In this document: piece after piece, positions 1 through 13,348 of the stretch
Layout of the letters: every line of letters starts with the position of its first letter
Position numbering within the stretch: the first letter of the stretch is position 1
The notes under the pieces: model-generated
What the model saw: only the letters and a program-made list of their open reading frames with translations
The model's database searches: none
What the model was told of the DNA's origin: nothing
Origin: Megachile rotundata
Lineage: Eukaryota; Arthropoda; Insecta; Hymenoptera; Megachilidae
Assembly: GCF_050947335.1 (NCBI RefSeq)
Contig: NC_134984.1
Location: 5,995,926-6,059,925, forward strand
Length of the DNA stretch: 64,000 nucleotides
Reading direction: 5' to 3'
Made by a program: the position numbers and the translations under genes

Positions 1-3000
1 TCAATATTTTTTTTTTAATCTTCCTGTTTGTTTCTAATCATTTTGTTTAGTGTGCCTTCATTTTTCCATTATTCTAAATAAGAGAATGTTGAAACAGTTA
101 ATGCAAGTTTGTTCGTGTTGCTCATTGTAGACAATTTAGTGATACCGAATTAGAACAGTTGACAGTGTCGATCTTTGAAGAAAAATCAAGCGACCAGAAT
201 GTTCTTGCAAGCTATGTACAGTTTCAATGGATGCATAGAAACAAATGAATTTTTATAAACAGTTCGTCAACTGTTAAATTTGATGTTGCTCGATGTATGT
301 GGTAACGATTCCAGAAATAGTTTGTCTATATGAGTTTAAAAATACAAATTTGAATGAATATACGTGTAAATAAAAATTATTAAAAACAGTTTTTTCGGGA
401 ATAAGAAATTTTATAACACCAGCTATTTAGACATCCTAAAGAATAATTCAATTTTCAAAAATTAGCTTGCGATGGAAATAATTGAAAGGAAGAATTTTTT
501 AATGTCATATTACTAACATTCTGAGCAATAATCATTATTTTACAATTGTTTAATGTAGAAGCGATGAAGGATAGAACAAGACTATAATGAATATAATCAA
601 TTGATCCTATGTATTATTGGTTATTCGTATCTTTCTTTCCACATATGATGAAATAAGTATGCATTAAGTAAATATTAAGTTAACCAAAAAGTTGTGCCAT
701 TTTTGTGAGTAGGTAATATTTATTCAATTTATTTATAAACATTTTTTTTTCTTATAACATTGTCGTAATCCCGATGAATAACAGTACTTGAAATTGTTAA
801 AATCTTTCTTTTAATGTCAAAAATTAAATTGAGAACACCAAAGTTGTACAAAAAAATACTTTTAACAATGAATAAATTAATTAATTAAAGATTAAACGAA
901 ATGCTCTGTTTGAAAAGCAAACTGGAACTGCCAGAAACAAAGGATCGAGGAGGTGCGTGTTCGAGCATGAAAACCGCGCTTCATTTGTTTTTTCTGACGA
1001 AATTTCTAGAAGGAAATATAAAGGCTATTTGTTTTTTTAATGAATTTTGTACGCGTATCTGACAACATATATGTGGCGTTGAAAAATTTGAGGGTATTTT
1101 ATTAAAAAATAGTGCCAAATATAATGGAGTTTTTTATCTGTTATAAATAGTAAAAGATGAAAGGTACAAAGACTCATTTTGACAATATTATTTCACATTA
1201 TTACTATTACTAGGTTAACCAGAACAATCTGTCGTTTTTATCAGTACCTTATATTTATTAATTTATATGTCAACGCTCCCTTTTTTTTGAATAAATGTAC
1301 ACATAGTTCTGCAGCTTTAAAATATCTTACTAAAAACACGGTATTAGAGACATTTTAATACATAAAAGACTGATTTTAGTAATATTTTATTATTTTCATA
1401 AAGATAGAAACGTTATTGAAATTCGAACAAGACAGGCATATTTAGAAAATAGCGAGATGGCATTAACTGATTGCAAGTGTTAGTTTCGATTTGGAAAATT
1501 TCGTATAAAAAATATTTCTACTAATCCATGTTATAGGAAAGTAAGCATAGTTATAGATGTCTAGTAATGATTAAATAAAGATCTTGATTATTAATAAATC
1601 TGCTTATACTTTTAGAAAACAAAGAAAATATATAATCAAATTTTCGTTACATGTGTCAAATTTATAATTGATTTTCTCCTTAGAAGGCAACAAACTTTTT
1701 GATTAACTGAATAAATTAGTAAACTTTTATTGAACAAACCGAAGTAGCATATAATGATTTCAATATACATATGTACCGAATATTTTACTAATCTTTCACC
1801 AACCTTGCAGTTACATGTGTCCAATATTTGTATCAGTACTGATTTTCCGTTTACTTATTACCACATAAACCTACTATTTTATGCTGTTTGAATGGCGCGA
1901 ACGTAATTGAGTTTCCAATAGAAAATTGTTAGTAGAATCTGTGTTGCAACCAATTGTCTAAAGTAATTTTGCAATGGTAAATTTAAAGTCCATGTTTTCA
2001 TTTAAATCATGGATGTACTAACTAGAAGTTGATGTACCTAATAAGTTTCACAAATATACTAGCGAATATTATAAATTGTTACTTATGTATATTTCAATTA
2101 TATTACGCTTAATTATTATAGCTGTTGAGACATGTAGATTTTGTTATAGTCTTACACATTGTAAATAATAAAATCGCAGTTGTTTTTATCATGGCAATTA
2201 TTTTATTATATTTGACATAATTTTCATTACTTTTAGAATCAATAGTTCTTGGTTTTTAATTGTTCAGCACATTCACAAAGCATTATTAAAGAAACTGTTT
2301 TAATAATTTCCACAACTCAATTTCTGTCATCACTAATATACAAAAATCATTGTAAACGATTTAATTTACAAACAGACTGTCGTGTAAAAAATAACGAGAC
2401 AATAAACTTGCAACTAAATGCATTGCAAGTATACCCATACTTTTACTACCAACTATATTTCAGTATTCTTATCATATCCGAATGACATATCTCATTTCAT
2501 AGGATGTGTAAACTCATGAAGAGGGATTTTTGCTTGGCAAGGAAAGCCAAAGGAAAAAAATCACCTTCAGTACGTCTCTTCTTATTACCACAATTAAACA
2601 TACTATAAAGACATACATATCAGTTATTTCTAGAGAGAGAGGGTAGTCTACAACAACATGGCGAATTGGCATTTCTAACTGTCTGTTATTCAGGGGAACG
2701 TTGTATAGACGCTTCCACACAATACCAGCAAAAATTCGTGGCATCAGTTATACAATAATTTCTTTTTATTACAACATTTCAGAGCCATCTGTGTGTTTCA
2801 TTAAAAGTGCTGAAAAAGATATAAAATATAAGTGAAATTCATAAGTCGTAAAGTAGTCATAGTAGTAAATAGAAATGAAACCACTGATAGTATCGTTAAC
2901 GGGAAAAGACAAAAGTGATTGAAGTAATAGTAAATTTCCAAATTTTGTAATTCCTAAATTTCTGAAATTTTCTGATTTCTACATTTCAATTCTTCAAATT

Positions 3001-4074
3001 TTCATATTTTTAAATATTTCAACTTCCTAATACTCAAATTTTCAAAACTCGAATTATGGAAATTCTCAAACTTACAGATTTTCGAATAATAATAATAATT
3101 CGCAAATTCTGAACTTGTTAAATTTCGAAATTTAAGTTTCCAATTTAAAAATTTCTGAAAATAATTTATCAGCTATCTATTCTAAATTACCACATTTGGA
3201 ACTTCGCAAATGTATCGATTAAACATCGAGCGAAGCACCTCTTGTACATATCACATTGATGTCCTACGAGTAAGCGCAGAGTATAGATTAAATAGTAGAT
3301 TAATATAAATTCACAAATGGATACAAATGATAGGGTATAGTAAGACTGTAATAAGAAAGCGCAAAATATGAAGTATTGATACGGGCAACATGCTTTCGGG
3401 TCGCTGGGGGGGGGATTGTTCCCGACCCCTCTGTGTTGCTTACGGTTCCACAAATGACGAAAGTTAATGATTTGGCGATTTTTCTGGGTACTTTGGTTCA
3501 TTTTATAAAAGTTTGATACAGTGACAAAAAGCTGTATCTGACGCGGTTTGCCCTATACAATTGTATACGTACGTCAGTGGTCAGGATGGGATTTTTATAG
3601 ATCTTTCATATATATAATGCATAATTAGAAGAACCCAAAGGAAAAAATATTAATGGAAGTTAATATTTTACAATGATGTGTCAAAGTTGGAAAAGCTTTA
3701 TCAAATAATAGATATAATAATAGGAACAATCTGAACCAGTGCAGAAATGTTAAGGATCATAACATTCCAATTTTAAGAGAAGATGTGCGCATATTTTACC
3801 TCTAAGATGGTGCGATTAAACCAGCAGAATCATATCGAACATAGTGGAATATTTAGTACTTATTTTGTACTAATTTGTGTCACAAAAAGTAGTTTTTTAC
3901 CTCGTGCCGTTTTTGAAAAATATTTGTGCTGCTAATATTGAGCCAACAGGCCCGAACATCAAAATTAAGTTAACAGGACCAAACATGAAAATTGATCAAA
4001 ATTAAAGAAGCAAAGCTGATCATTTAATGCCGAATTTGTACTACAGTAATCATGCTATGTAAGCAAAAATGCCA
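1..4074. other. AT-rich DNA without recognisable genes
   Basis: No reading frame here resembles a known protein, and the longest open stretches are about 100 codons of low-complexity composition. At about 2,930-3,180 there is a degenerate run of AATTTTC/AAATTTC-like words with a loose period of about 10 bases. No RNA gene, terminal inverted repeat or target duplication was recognised. It is best described as intergenic or decayed repeat DNA. Confidence 0.6.
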
Positions 4075-7000
4075 TTTACGATATAAGCAAAGATTTTTCG
4101 CTCGCTGAGAAAGGTAATATGATTTGAGTAGGTACGCGTACATCCGTGAGACAATATCGATGCAAATATAAAACTTTCATATTTTCTATTTTTCTTTTAT
4201 GAAACTTTTACTAATAAGGTTTTTATATTTTTCCGATTAAAATGAGACCAAACACAATAAATTGGGACTATATTTACTGGTTAAATTGACGATAAGTATG
4301 AACGCAGAGAAGGATATAGCGAGCAAAAAAAAATGAAACGCTGCGATCGTGGCATTTGATGAAATTCAAAAGTTTATTCAGTTATTTATAGTACTAATAC
4401 GTTGCTAACTTTTTTATTTTTAACCTATTTTTCATACGACTTTCGTTGTCATATTCGTGACATTTTACTGATTAAAATGGAACCAAATACGACATAATTC
4501 AAGTCATATTTATTTGCAATAATTTACCTCCATGTATAACATCTGAAATTACAAATAAATATGTTTCGAATTACGTCGTGTTTACTCTTATTTTAATCAG
4601 GAAAATATTACAAACATGTTGGAAAATGTTTCCTAAAAAAAAATCAAGAATAGAAAAGTTTTATTTTTGCATTAGAATTGTCCCACCGATGTGTTACTGT
4701 TTAATTACTCTTGGCAAAAAAGTTCCTTCGCTCGCTGTTTTTTTCTACGTTCGGCAAAACATCAATGTAACTTCAGGCTCGAAACATTTGCGTATATCGA
4801 ATGATTTTTGTGTTTCGCATGTTTTTCATAATCTTTTAATGAAATATTTAAGAGCTTACGTTTTTATATAATATTTCTTTATCATTTTTATTTATGAAAC
4901 ATGCTGGTAAGTTTTACTTCCAAAATCGGGACGCAATGTATCGAAAGACAAAGCAATCCGAAATCATTTTGTGCTTCTGTTATAACTTTTTGAAAATGTT
5001 TAAAACTCTGTGTTAATATTACGTTCTTATCTCGCAGCGCTCTTTGCGAGTAAAATTTGTCAGTAAAGTTTGGTAATAAAAAGCTTGGACGCTCTGTATA
5101 TTGGTTTGGGTTAAACAAATTTTTTCTGTTGTGGTAAGAAAAAAATTTGATTGAAAATTCGTGACCCATAACTTGAATATCGTCAAATATCTATTATTAA
5201 TCGAATCGGGCAATAAATGAAAAAGTTTCTTTAATGGCAGTCTTCATTCTGTATCTTTGAATGCCTTGAAAAATTATCGGTATCGATTTTGTGATCGGAT
5301 TATGTCGTAAATGAGAAAATTCGTTCGCCATATTGGCGCTGTCATTTTAAATTTTCAAATTTTCTCCTAATTAAAGTAGGTTCTCACGGGAATTATAAAC
5401 ATATAGCAACTTTTGAATAGATCGGACATCTGAAAATACGTCGAATTGAGTTCCAACATTTTTACTATACATATTCATGTGAAATTCAATAAAAGCGCGT
5501 AAAAAATATCAAATCGTCGTCGTCATTATTTATCTTATTGTTTGCCAACATAACATTCAACTTTGATTGCAGCTTAAATTTTATTTGTTTAAGCAGAAGT
5601 GATTTAAACCAACTATTTAATAAATCAATAAAACTCGTTATTATTGTTCATTCATTATTATTTTAAAAATTAGTATTTTATTTTATTTTATCGATGTCTT
5701 CTATTTCGTTTTTAAAACATAAAAGTACGAGTTATAAATTAAATTTAATTACAAATTTTGTTTTTGAAATCTTGATAAAACTGCATCTGTATCAGTTAAA
5801 CAAAGGAAATCGATTTCAGCTTAACTAACCAGGAAACATATTTAACCGGTACTTGTCGATTTTAATGAAACTTATGTAAAAGATAGTTCACAAGAAAATA
5901 TTTGACACGTATTTTTCTCATCGGCCATTGTTCACATTCGAGGGAAGAAAATAGCCCCCAAAGTTAAGGGCTGAAATCATATTTTTGGGAATATCTCCGG
6001 AATTAAAGGAGCTAATTGGAAACATTTGTTTCTTTAATTGTTTGTCTGTAAATAGGGACTTTTTGTGCACAAGAAAACTTTATTTGTTTAAATAATATTT
6101 TGAAAATTTATAATTTTTGTTTAAATCTTTGTACTAAACGTTGATCTATTTTTTTACAACTTTGTGTATGTAAACTATGGACTAAAATAGAGGATTCGTG
6201 TTTTTGGAATTTATTGTTCGTAGCAATATTTATTAGATATATAATTTAAATTAACCCCCTATAAAAAGAGGCAATCAGAATTTTTATAAAAATATCATTA
6301 ATTTTACAATCTTTTACAATATTCTTCACATTTTATAACTCTTCATATACTGTTAATTGATTTCTCAATAATTATTGTAAACGTCACAGGTATGAGCGTG
6401 ACGCGATTCTAATTACGGCCGCAAGGAACATAGGCTTTTATGGCCAATACTGCTTTTATATTTTTACAGCCGTAAAGTCTTCAATCCAAATGAACTGTTT
6501 AGAACTTTTGGAAACATTTAGTTTTTAAAAAACTAAGAAAATAGAATTAAATTAAATTATTTATTAACAATATTATTGCTATTTTTACCCCTTCTCTTGT
6601 AATTCCAAACTTTCTCTTGTAATTCCAAACGTTTTTTCTTGTATCGAGAATTTTAATCTAATAAGTTGTTATAAGTAAATGTGTCCAAATTACGTCGCGT
6701 TTGCTATCATTTTAATAAAAAAATAGCACGAAAATAAGGACAGAGAAAATTGTATAAAAAATGTTTTAATTAAAAAAAAAAAGTTCGCAACGAGTTAGTA
6801 TTGTAAACAGTTCAAGAAGGTTTTAATTTTTGCAGATTGCTGCAATTGTAGCGCCTCTTTCTTTTTGACTCGCTATACTTGTCTGCGTTCAAAACTTATT
6901 ATTGTCAATTAAACTAGTAAGTATTAATCGAAAAAATATGAATAATCTATTGGTAAAAAATTCATAACAAGAAAATAGAAAATATAAATGTTTTATTGCT

Positions 7001-7140
7001 GCGTTGATATTGTCTCACGGATTTACTTCAGCTTGGCTCATGTTAATATTTCTCGCGAAAAAAGTTTATAACGTTTCAAGCAATTCCCCCCTTCCCCAGT
7101 GATGGAAATAATTTTTTTTGTTTATATCGTAAAGATAATC
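4075..7140. repeat. Old long inverted-repeat element, about 3 kb
   Basis: The left part (about 4,075-4,360) and the right part (about 6,840-7,140) are diverged inverted copies. The words TTTACGATATAAGCAAAGAT and CCGTGAGACAATATC on the left recur in reverse complement on the right, with similar spacing. Internal blocks containing AATTACGTCG are also repeated (about 4,567 and 6,690). No open frame resembling a transposase was seen. It may be the corpse of a foldback or long-TIR DNA transposon. The borders are approximate and no target duplication was identified. Confidence 0.45.
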
Positions 7141-8782
7141 CTTGCATATATTGAGGAGTTGCTTAGCAACGTCTATGGCACGCGTAGCCGATATAACGTT
7201 TTATGTTCCGCCATGTTGTCGAAACAGTTGACGAAACAATTTCCGTTTCGCCAACGGTCGCCGTAACCATTAGCAACCAAGTATCGGTGGTGCTGTATTG
7301 GTGCGAAGAAATAAAAGTTGCTGTCACACTCGGCAACGTCACAGTGTATTGCCGGCAGTATACGTGAGTGGTTGGTTGCTTTATCTCGTTATTAATTTAC
7401 TTTCTCAAAAGAGGTGGCTCTTCAAACGGCCTGGCATCCCATGTAAGTTAAACGTATTTAATTCTTTTATTTTATTGAGTTAATTTCGACCGTGTTTATA
7501 TGCATATGTATACAATAAGTTAGAAAAATATCGGTATACGCGGACGTTCTGAGGATTTTGAAAAATACAATTTTTAATAGTTTTCACATATTTTGTTTCA
7601 AATTATGAATATACATAATACAATACATAAATTTGCAATAATTTTTATGCCATAAAAGTTAATAACTTTATTGCAAATATCACTAATTATCATTTCATCG
7701 GGCATTTCTTTTGTTTTGTTAGATTTACGGATCTTTCTGGCATTGATTCTATATATTTATAAAAATATGTTGCATCAATATCATTCCATTCTTCTATGGT
7801 TTGTATATTATTTTATTTTATTATGAAATTTACCTGCACACCACCGGATTCGGTTAATTGACAATGAAATTGCATATATACATATATGCAGAACTTATGG
7901 ATAATTATACAATAATCATTCTTGAATAACTTCTTATTTATATTTGTGGTTGCAGTTGTATAGTACTAAAATATACTTTAGATGCCCAGTTCTTGCCTAA
8001 TATTTTAAAAATTAATTTTCAATACATCTAAATACACCATATTTTGTTCATAATTCTTTGTACGTATACTAATTTTTCAACACCATAGTAATTAATGTAT
8101 TCACATTTCTGAAGTTGCCGCCATTGCTTCAATGTAGCAATAAGAGAGAACTGCATTTATATTTTTTTTCACTATAGTATTACGTTTATGTATTCTTGTT
8201 TATTAAACTTCATAAACACGTTTCCTGTGGAACATCGATTTCACTGAAACCTTTTTTTATCATTTGTGAATTTCGTACATCAAAAGTAATAGTTTTGAAT
8301 CACAATATATTGTAGTTTCGTGGAAAAGTACTAGATTTCTTAAACCGAAAGCTGAGGTTGTGACGCATATAATTTTTTATTTGTTCTTTTCTTTTCATTT
8401 ATCTTAATTTTTTTTTTATTGAAACGGATTAAGAAATGAGTGTCCTAACATTTTAATGGAATAGATTAAATGCACGAAATGTTTGTATTTGCTTACATTT
8501 TGTATGAAATCATAAATAATTTTGTTGTATTTCATTATTTTTAAAAAATGAAAACTGAAGCAAAGTGGTATTAGTATTTAATTTTTATTCTTGATATAAT
8601 TACTATTTTTAAACGATTAAATATAAATTGTGCTAATTTTTAACATTGATTGCTTCCTCCTCTTTGAGAGTTGCCTGGTATAGAAATCATTATTACTACG
8701 AATTTATTTCTTTTGATTTATTTTTCAATTGTAGGAAGTTTAATTACAATTGGTGTTTTCAAAATGGCATGGTTCACTTTAA
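7141..8782. other. Unassigned intergenic DNA
   Basis: About 7,150-7,460 is less AT-rich than its surroundings and has several CpG dinucleotides and a possible splice donor (ATGTAAGT near 7,440). This could be a promoter or untranslated exon, but nothing confirms it. The rest is AT-rich, and I see no coding or RNA feature. Confidence 0.35.
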
Positions 8783-9023
8783 CCGTTTGGCTGCTGACGT
8801 ATTTTTTCGGACATATGCCAAAACTGCGGCACTAATTGCTCGTGTATGGGAAAAAACGTAAAACACTTTTCGTACGATAAAGTCACTTGTATTACTTTGC
8901 AACAACAAAAATTAAAAAATACCAATTGTTTACATAAATTTGTTTTAATTAATTTTGTGAATAAAATTGTCTAGGCATCGAAAAAAAAGAGGAGCGCGAT
9001 AGCGCTCGTCAGTAGCCAAACGG
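8783..9023. mobile_element. piggyBac-type MITE, 241 bp
   Basis: The element starts CCGTTTGGCTGCTGACG and ends with the reverse complement with one mismatch (16 of 17). It is flanked on both sides by TTAA (8,779-8,782 and 9,024-9,027), the exact target duplication of piggyBac transposons. It has no coding capacity and must be mobilised in trans. The TIR differs from those of the other piggyBac elements here, so it belongs to a separate family. Confidence 0.85.
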
Positions 9024-9354
9024 TTAAGAACAAATGATGTAGGAAATGGAAAAAGCAAAACTGCGTAGGTCGAGTATTTTTCGTAGAAGAAAAATTACTC
9101 CTTATAAACCTTATGAACTGAATTAGTATGTAACGAATGATTCCACGTTGTTTTAATAAGTACAAATCATAATTTCACCACTTCTTTTTATTTCAAATTT
9201 CTTATTTATTCGGTTAAAGTTTACTTTGGGGCATTCAAAATTGTTAGTCTTTTTTTATTTTTTATTTTTATTTTTTTTTTCCATTTTTTTTTCCTTCATT
9301 TGATGGCTTAGTATATAAAAATACAAGTTTTAATGTTAGGGATATAGCAATTAA

Positions 9355-9991
9355 CCCTTTGCGGACGATAGGCGACTCTCAGTCGCCACGGCTTTTCGTG
9401 CGGCAGGACGAGTGGCGAGTGACAGTCGACAGTCGGTGTATGTTTATGTTCCCTCTATCTCCAATCGACTGGGTCGCACTATTGCTTCTTAAAGAGGTTG
9501 CTGAACTGCTTAGGTTCTTATATAGGATGTGTAAAATGATACGTCGTAACAGAGATAAAATAATGAAGGGCCTTCCAAATTGTGTAGCCTTAACAACAGT
9601 ATATAGGAAACAGTAATTCTTACGGGAACAAAGAAGGACTGTAAAGTTTGTTCAACCCGTAACAAACCAGGTGGTAGACATGAGACGACGTATTATTGTG
9701 ATACGTGCCCAGATAAACCACGGATGCATCTTGGTGAATGCTATACAGCGTATCACACAAAACGACATTATAGACCGTAATTCTTGTAAAGATAGATGCT
9801 CTTGTAAAGATAGTTAGTTTCTTGTATAGATAAACATGTAAATATAGATAAACAATCCAAATATAACGTTTTTAAAAGGTAATTTATATGTAAGATCATT
9901 TTATTGCATCATGTAAATCACTCAACGCATTTGCGAAAATCGCTTCGTCCTACTACCTTACCCGGCCGAAAAAGTCGTCGTCCGCAAAGGG
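9355..9991. mobile_element. piggyBac derivative, 637 bp, internally deleted
   Basis: The ends are perfect inverted repeats (CCCTTTGCGGACGA), and both flanks are TTAA (9,351-9,354 and 9,992-9,995). Only the last part of a transposase gene survives inside, so this is a non-autonomous deletion derivative of a larger piggyBac. The inner left end GGCGACTCTCAGTCGCC is itself palindromic and may be a transposase-binding site (inference). Confidence 0.85.
9622..9780 (+). pseudogene. piggyBac transposase C-terminal Cys-rich domain remnant
   Basis: About 53 codons in one frame, ending in TAA, show the spaced pairs CKVC, CDTC and a following C...YHTKRH. This is the cross-brace zinc-binding domain at the end of piggyBac transposases, which binds terminal repeats in the family. 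The catalytic domain has been lost. It lies inside the 637-bp TTAA element and in the same orientation as that element's left-to-right reading. An unrelated 85-codon frame just upstream (9,359-9,616) is in another frame and may hold scrambled transposase sequence. Confidence 0.7.
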
Positions 9992-10167
9992 TTAAATTAT
10001 GCGGTTGTAAAGCATTTTTACCTTTGTTGACCTGTTAGTGAGACGCCATATTGACTTTATTATGCTCCTTGTCTTTTGTATCGCTGTCTCTTTCTACATT
10101 CGGCATACTACAAAGAATGTAGGACCTCTACTGTAAATGTTATAATCGAGACCGGCAAAAGTAACAT

Positions 10168-10632
10168 TTACGGAGAGAATACTGTATACACAAAGTCTAA
10201 GGCAGTGTAATCTAATTTGGTAGGCAATGGGGTACTTACACTATTACATTCGGTCATATTGAATCTATTCAAAACTCTTTCTAAAAACAAACTTTGATCA
10301 AGAGTAGTTACTTCACCTTTCCTTTCTATATTTATTCCTAAAAACAATTTGATTTCATTCATATCTGACATTTTAAATTTGTCCTTTAAATAGCTTTTGA
10401 AGTTTTTCATTGTATTTTCACTATAAGTTATTATTAAGAGGTCATCAACATAAAGAATTAAATATATATTTTTTAATGCTTTATTTAATTTACACACTTG
10501 ATTTTCCTGTGTTTGAATACCTTCCGGTACGCGCATATAAATTTCCTCCTTTAATATACCATTTAAGAACGTTGTCTTTACATCCATTTGATGAGTTAAT
10601 AAATTATATTGATTTGCAAAGGAAATCAGCAT
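10168..10632 (-). pseudogene. Copia reverse transcriptase, internally deleted
   Basis: The fragment begins with MLISFANQYN and the Copia landmark HQMDVKTTFLNG, then passes abruptly from LNKALKN to LILYVDDLLI. YVDD is the catalytic motif of the Copia reverse transcriptase. The 50-70 residues normally lying between those two landmarks are missing, so the palm subdomain is incomplete. The tail (KLFLGINIERKGEV, then STPLPTKLDY) is the connection region before RNase H. RNase H itself is absent. Confidence 0.85.
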
Positions 10633-11516
10633 TCGAAAAGTTGCAATTCTAGCACTGGTGCAAAGGTTTCATTGTAATCTTCAAGGTATTTCTGATTAAA
10701 TCCTTTTGCAACTAACCTTGCTTTATATTTATATGGATTTCCTTTTGCATCTATTTTAATACTGAATACCCATTTGCAATCAACAATGTTTTTGTTATTT
10801 GGACGTGAAACTATATTCCATGTTTTATTACTTACTAACGAGTCAATCTCATCTTTTATCGCGTGTTCCCATTGAACTTTATCATCACGATCCTTTATCT
10901 TATCATAGCATTTAGGACCTTCACAGGCTATTGATAGTGCATATACACGACAATCGTGTTCCTCATTATAATGTATATGAGGTTTATTTTTAATTCTTGC
11001 GCTACGTCGCAAGTCACTATCATTGGAATGAATTTGAGCGTATACATTTTCATTAGGCCTTTTATCTGACTCGTTTATTCCGCTCTTTTGATTTTTACTG
11101 ATTTCTTTATTTTCATCAGTTTCTACCTGTTTTATTTGAATACTTTCTTCTTCAAAGTTATTTGTGCACATAGGAGGTCTTGAATTTTTAAAATTAATTT
11201 CATCAAAAACAACATCACGCGCTATAATAAATTTTCCATTATTCGCGTTTAATATTTTATAACCGTTTTTCTCATACCCCATAAAAATTCCTTTAAACGA
11301 TTTTTTATCAAATTTGCTTCCCCTATTTTTATCGTGAATATAAACAGTGCTACCAAAAATTCTTAAACCATTTAATTTTGGTTTTTTACTATGCCAAAGT
11401 TCGAAAGAAGTTTTATTTTTCGCAATGGCTTTACTTGGGGTTATATTAATTATATAAGCTGCTGTTAATATAACTTCTCCCCAAAATTCTTTGTTTATTT
11501 TAGCACCGTGAATCAT
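10626..11516 (-). pseudogene. Copia integrase C-terminus and start of reverse transcriptase
   Basis: The frame starts with the end of the integrase core (KINKEFWGEVILTAAYIIN, then SKKPKLNGLRIFGSTVYIH, typical of the Copia integrase C-terminal part). It continues through a charged linker into the reverse-transcriptase start (CKWVFSIKIDAKGNPYKYKA, RLVAKGFNQ). The frame overlaps the next fragment by a few bases and is shifted relative to it. It is part of the decayed pol gene. Confidence 0.85.
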
Positions 11517-11619
11517 CGCCCGATGCTTTTTTCAAAAGAGTTCTATTCATTCTCTCTACTATGGAATTTTGCTGTGGCGTATATGGAACTGTTATACGAT
11601 ATTGAATACCTCTTTGTAG

Positions 11620-11952
11620 TCAAAATGCTTTGAATTCATTAGATAAGTATTCGTTTCCGTTATCACAATTTAAATATGCTATTTTTAAATTAAAGTGTAT
11701 TTCACTTTTCGCTACAAAGCCTTGGAAGACTTTAAACACTTCTGATTTTAGTATAATGAGATAAACGACCGTGTAATGAGTAAACTCGTCAATAAATGTA
11801 ACAAAATAATTTTTATTGTCCATTGTTGAAGGTTTAATTGGCCCACACACGTCAGAATGAACAACGAACAAAGGTCGTGTGACATGGCTTCTATCTCTGT
11901 TTTTTGAGAAAAACAAACGTGCTTGTTTCCCGTATACATATACAAGCTTCAC
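11620..11952 (-). pseudogene. Copia integrase core fragment
   Basis: HSDVCGPI carries the first catalytic aspartate of the DDE integrase fold, and FVTFIDEFTHYTVVYLI is the adjoining conserved strand pair. NCDNGNEYLSNEF carries the second aspartate. The catalytic glutamate region lies in the next gap, where the frame is broken. Confidence 0.85.
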
Positions 11953-12790
11953 AAAGGTCTTGTGTTGGATTGATTCTATTTATTAATTCTGTATCTTGTA
12001 CTAAATTATTTTGTTTAATTTTTAAGAATTTAGAATTTCCAATATGACCTAAACGTTGATGCCATGTTTTATATGCATTTAATACAGTTGTATTATTTGC
12101 ATATGCTTTACTAAACATATTTTTATCAACTGTAAAAGTTACGCATATTATATTTTCTTTTAACTTACCAGTAAACACAGTCTTACCACCTCCTTTTATC
12201 GTAACGCCTCCAGTTTTGTCAAAAATTACACTCATCCATGCTTCCTGGATTCGGCGCACAGACAATAAATTATATGGCACCTCCGGTGCATATAATACTT
12301 TCTCCAGGGTACCGGTCACGCCTAAATTGGTTGTAATCTTGACGGTTCCTATTTTCTCCGCGACGATGGCCTCTTCTTTCTTCGCTATTGAAATCTTCAA
12401 CGGTTTTTCCATTGATGTGTACGTTGTAAAAATGTTTAAGTCGTTGATTATTATATGATCTGTAGCACCAGAGTCTATAATAAAATCTATTTGCGATGAT
12501 TGCTTGGGATTTGAATTTTCAAAAGTTTTCGCCCCAATCATAAACGCAAATCCACTACCACTTGGCTCTTGCACTTGAATATTTTGCGCGCCACGGTAAT
12601 AATCCGTATTTGTGGAACTTTGTCTATAATAAAAAGTCTTTTTTCTCGTGATTTTTCCTACCACAATGATCACATCTTTTGTCGTAGCTTTTACCAATTC
12701 TTTTATTTTTAGAATTGTAATTTGGTTGGTAATTTTTTCTTTTAAAATTTGGTTTAAAAACCTTGTTCTTCTTAAATTTTCTGTTATCAC
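11891..12790 (-). pseudogene. Copia protease and GAG-pre-integrase fragment
   Basis: FIIDSGATDHII is the Copia aspartic protease active site (DSGA). Further on, TWHQRLGHIGNSKFLKI is the GAG-pre-integrase (zinc-binding HHCC) segment, followed by CEACI. The beginning overlaps the gag end in another frame, and the end overlaps the integrase core fragment in a third. Confidence 0.85.
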
Positions 12791-13063
12791 CTCTTGCTTC
12801 TACTTGCAGCACTTTGGCACTTGTTTCTGCCTTTTCGTTGCGTAGTTTGATTTCGTAATCCAATAGTTTGATTTTAACAAATGCGAGGCTTAAATTCTCA
12901 TCCGCTTGCGTTTGAATTGCGGTAATGAGAGGGTCGTATGAATTTGGCAATGTTAACAATAACCTTGTTCATTTCATTGATTGTAGCACCCGCGGCCTGT
13001 AGCTCAACAATCATCTCGTCAAATAATACGAGATGTTTCAGAAGTGGCGTATCTTCTTTAAAT
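12624..13063 (-). pseudogene. Copia gag C-terminal part with degenerate zinc knuckle
   Basis: LTLPNSYDPLITAIQTQADE is the typical Copia gag helical segment, and CDHCGRKNHEKKDF is a CCHC knuckle in which the last cysteine is lost. The reading runs up to TTAA at 13,064-13,067, where the piggyBac element interrupts gag. The earlier part of the gene resumes on the far side of that insertion. Confidence 0.8.
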
Positions 13064-13348
13064 TTAACCCATTTGCATCATCACTCTACTTAGGCCGCCG
13101 CGCTTAAATATCAGAGCCGAACGACAGATGACTGACGCGTATCACCGCGCGCTGTTGGGCATGTGGGTGTGAAACCGATGTTGAGAAAAATTTATGAATT
13201 TTGTCAAAAATACAGTGTCTAAAACAACTAATACGCAATATTTTACATCAAACATCTCATTTTATTTTTTTTTACACAAAAGGAGAAACAAATATTTTTT
13301 TTATAGATGAAATAAAATTATTTATAATACAACGAAAATTTAATTAAA

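Noticed and set aside
3187..3501. 104-codon minus-strand frame
   Set aside because: No start context, domain or homology is recognisable; hydrophobic AT-rich text.
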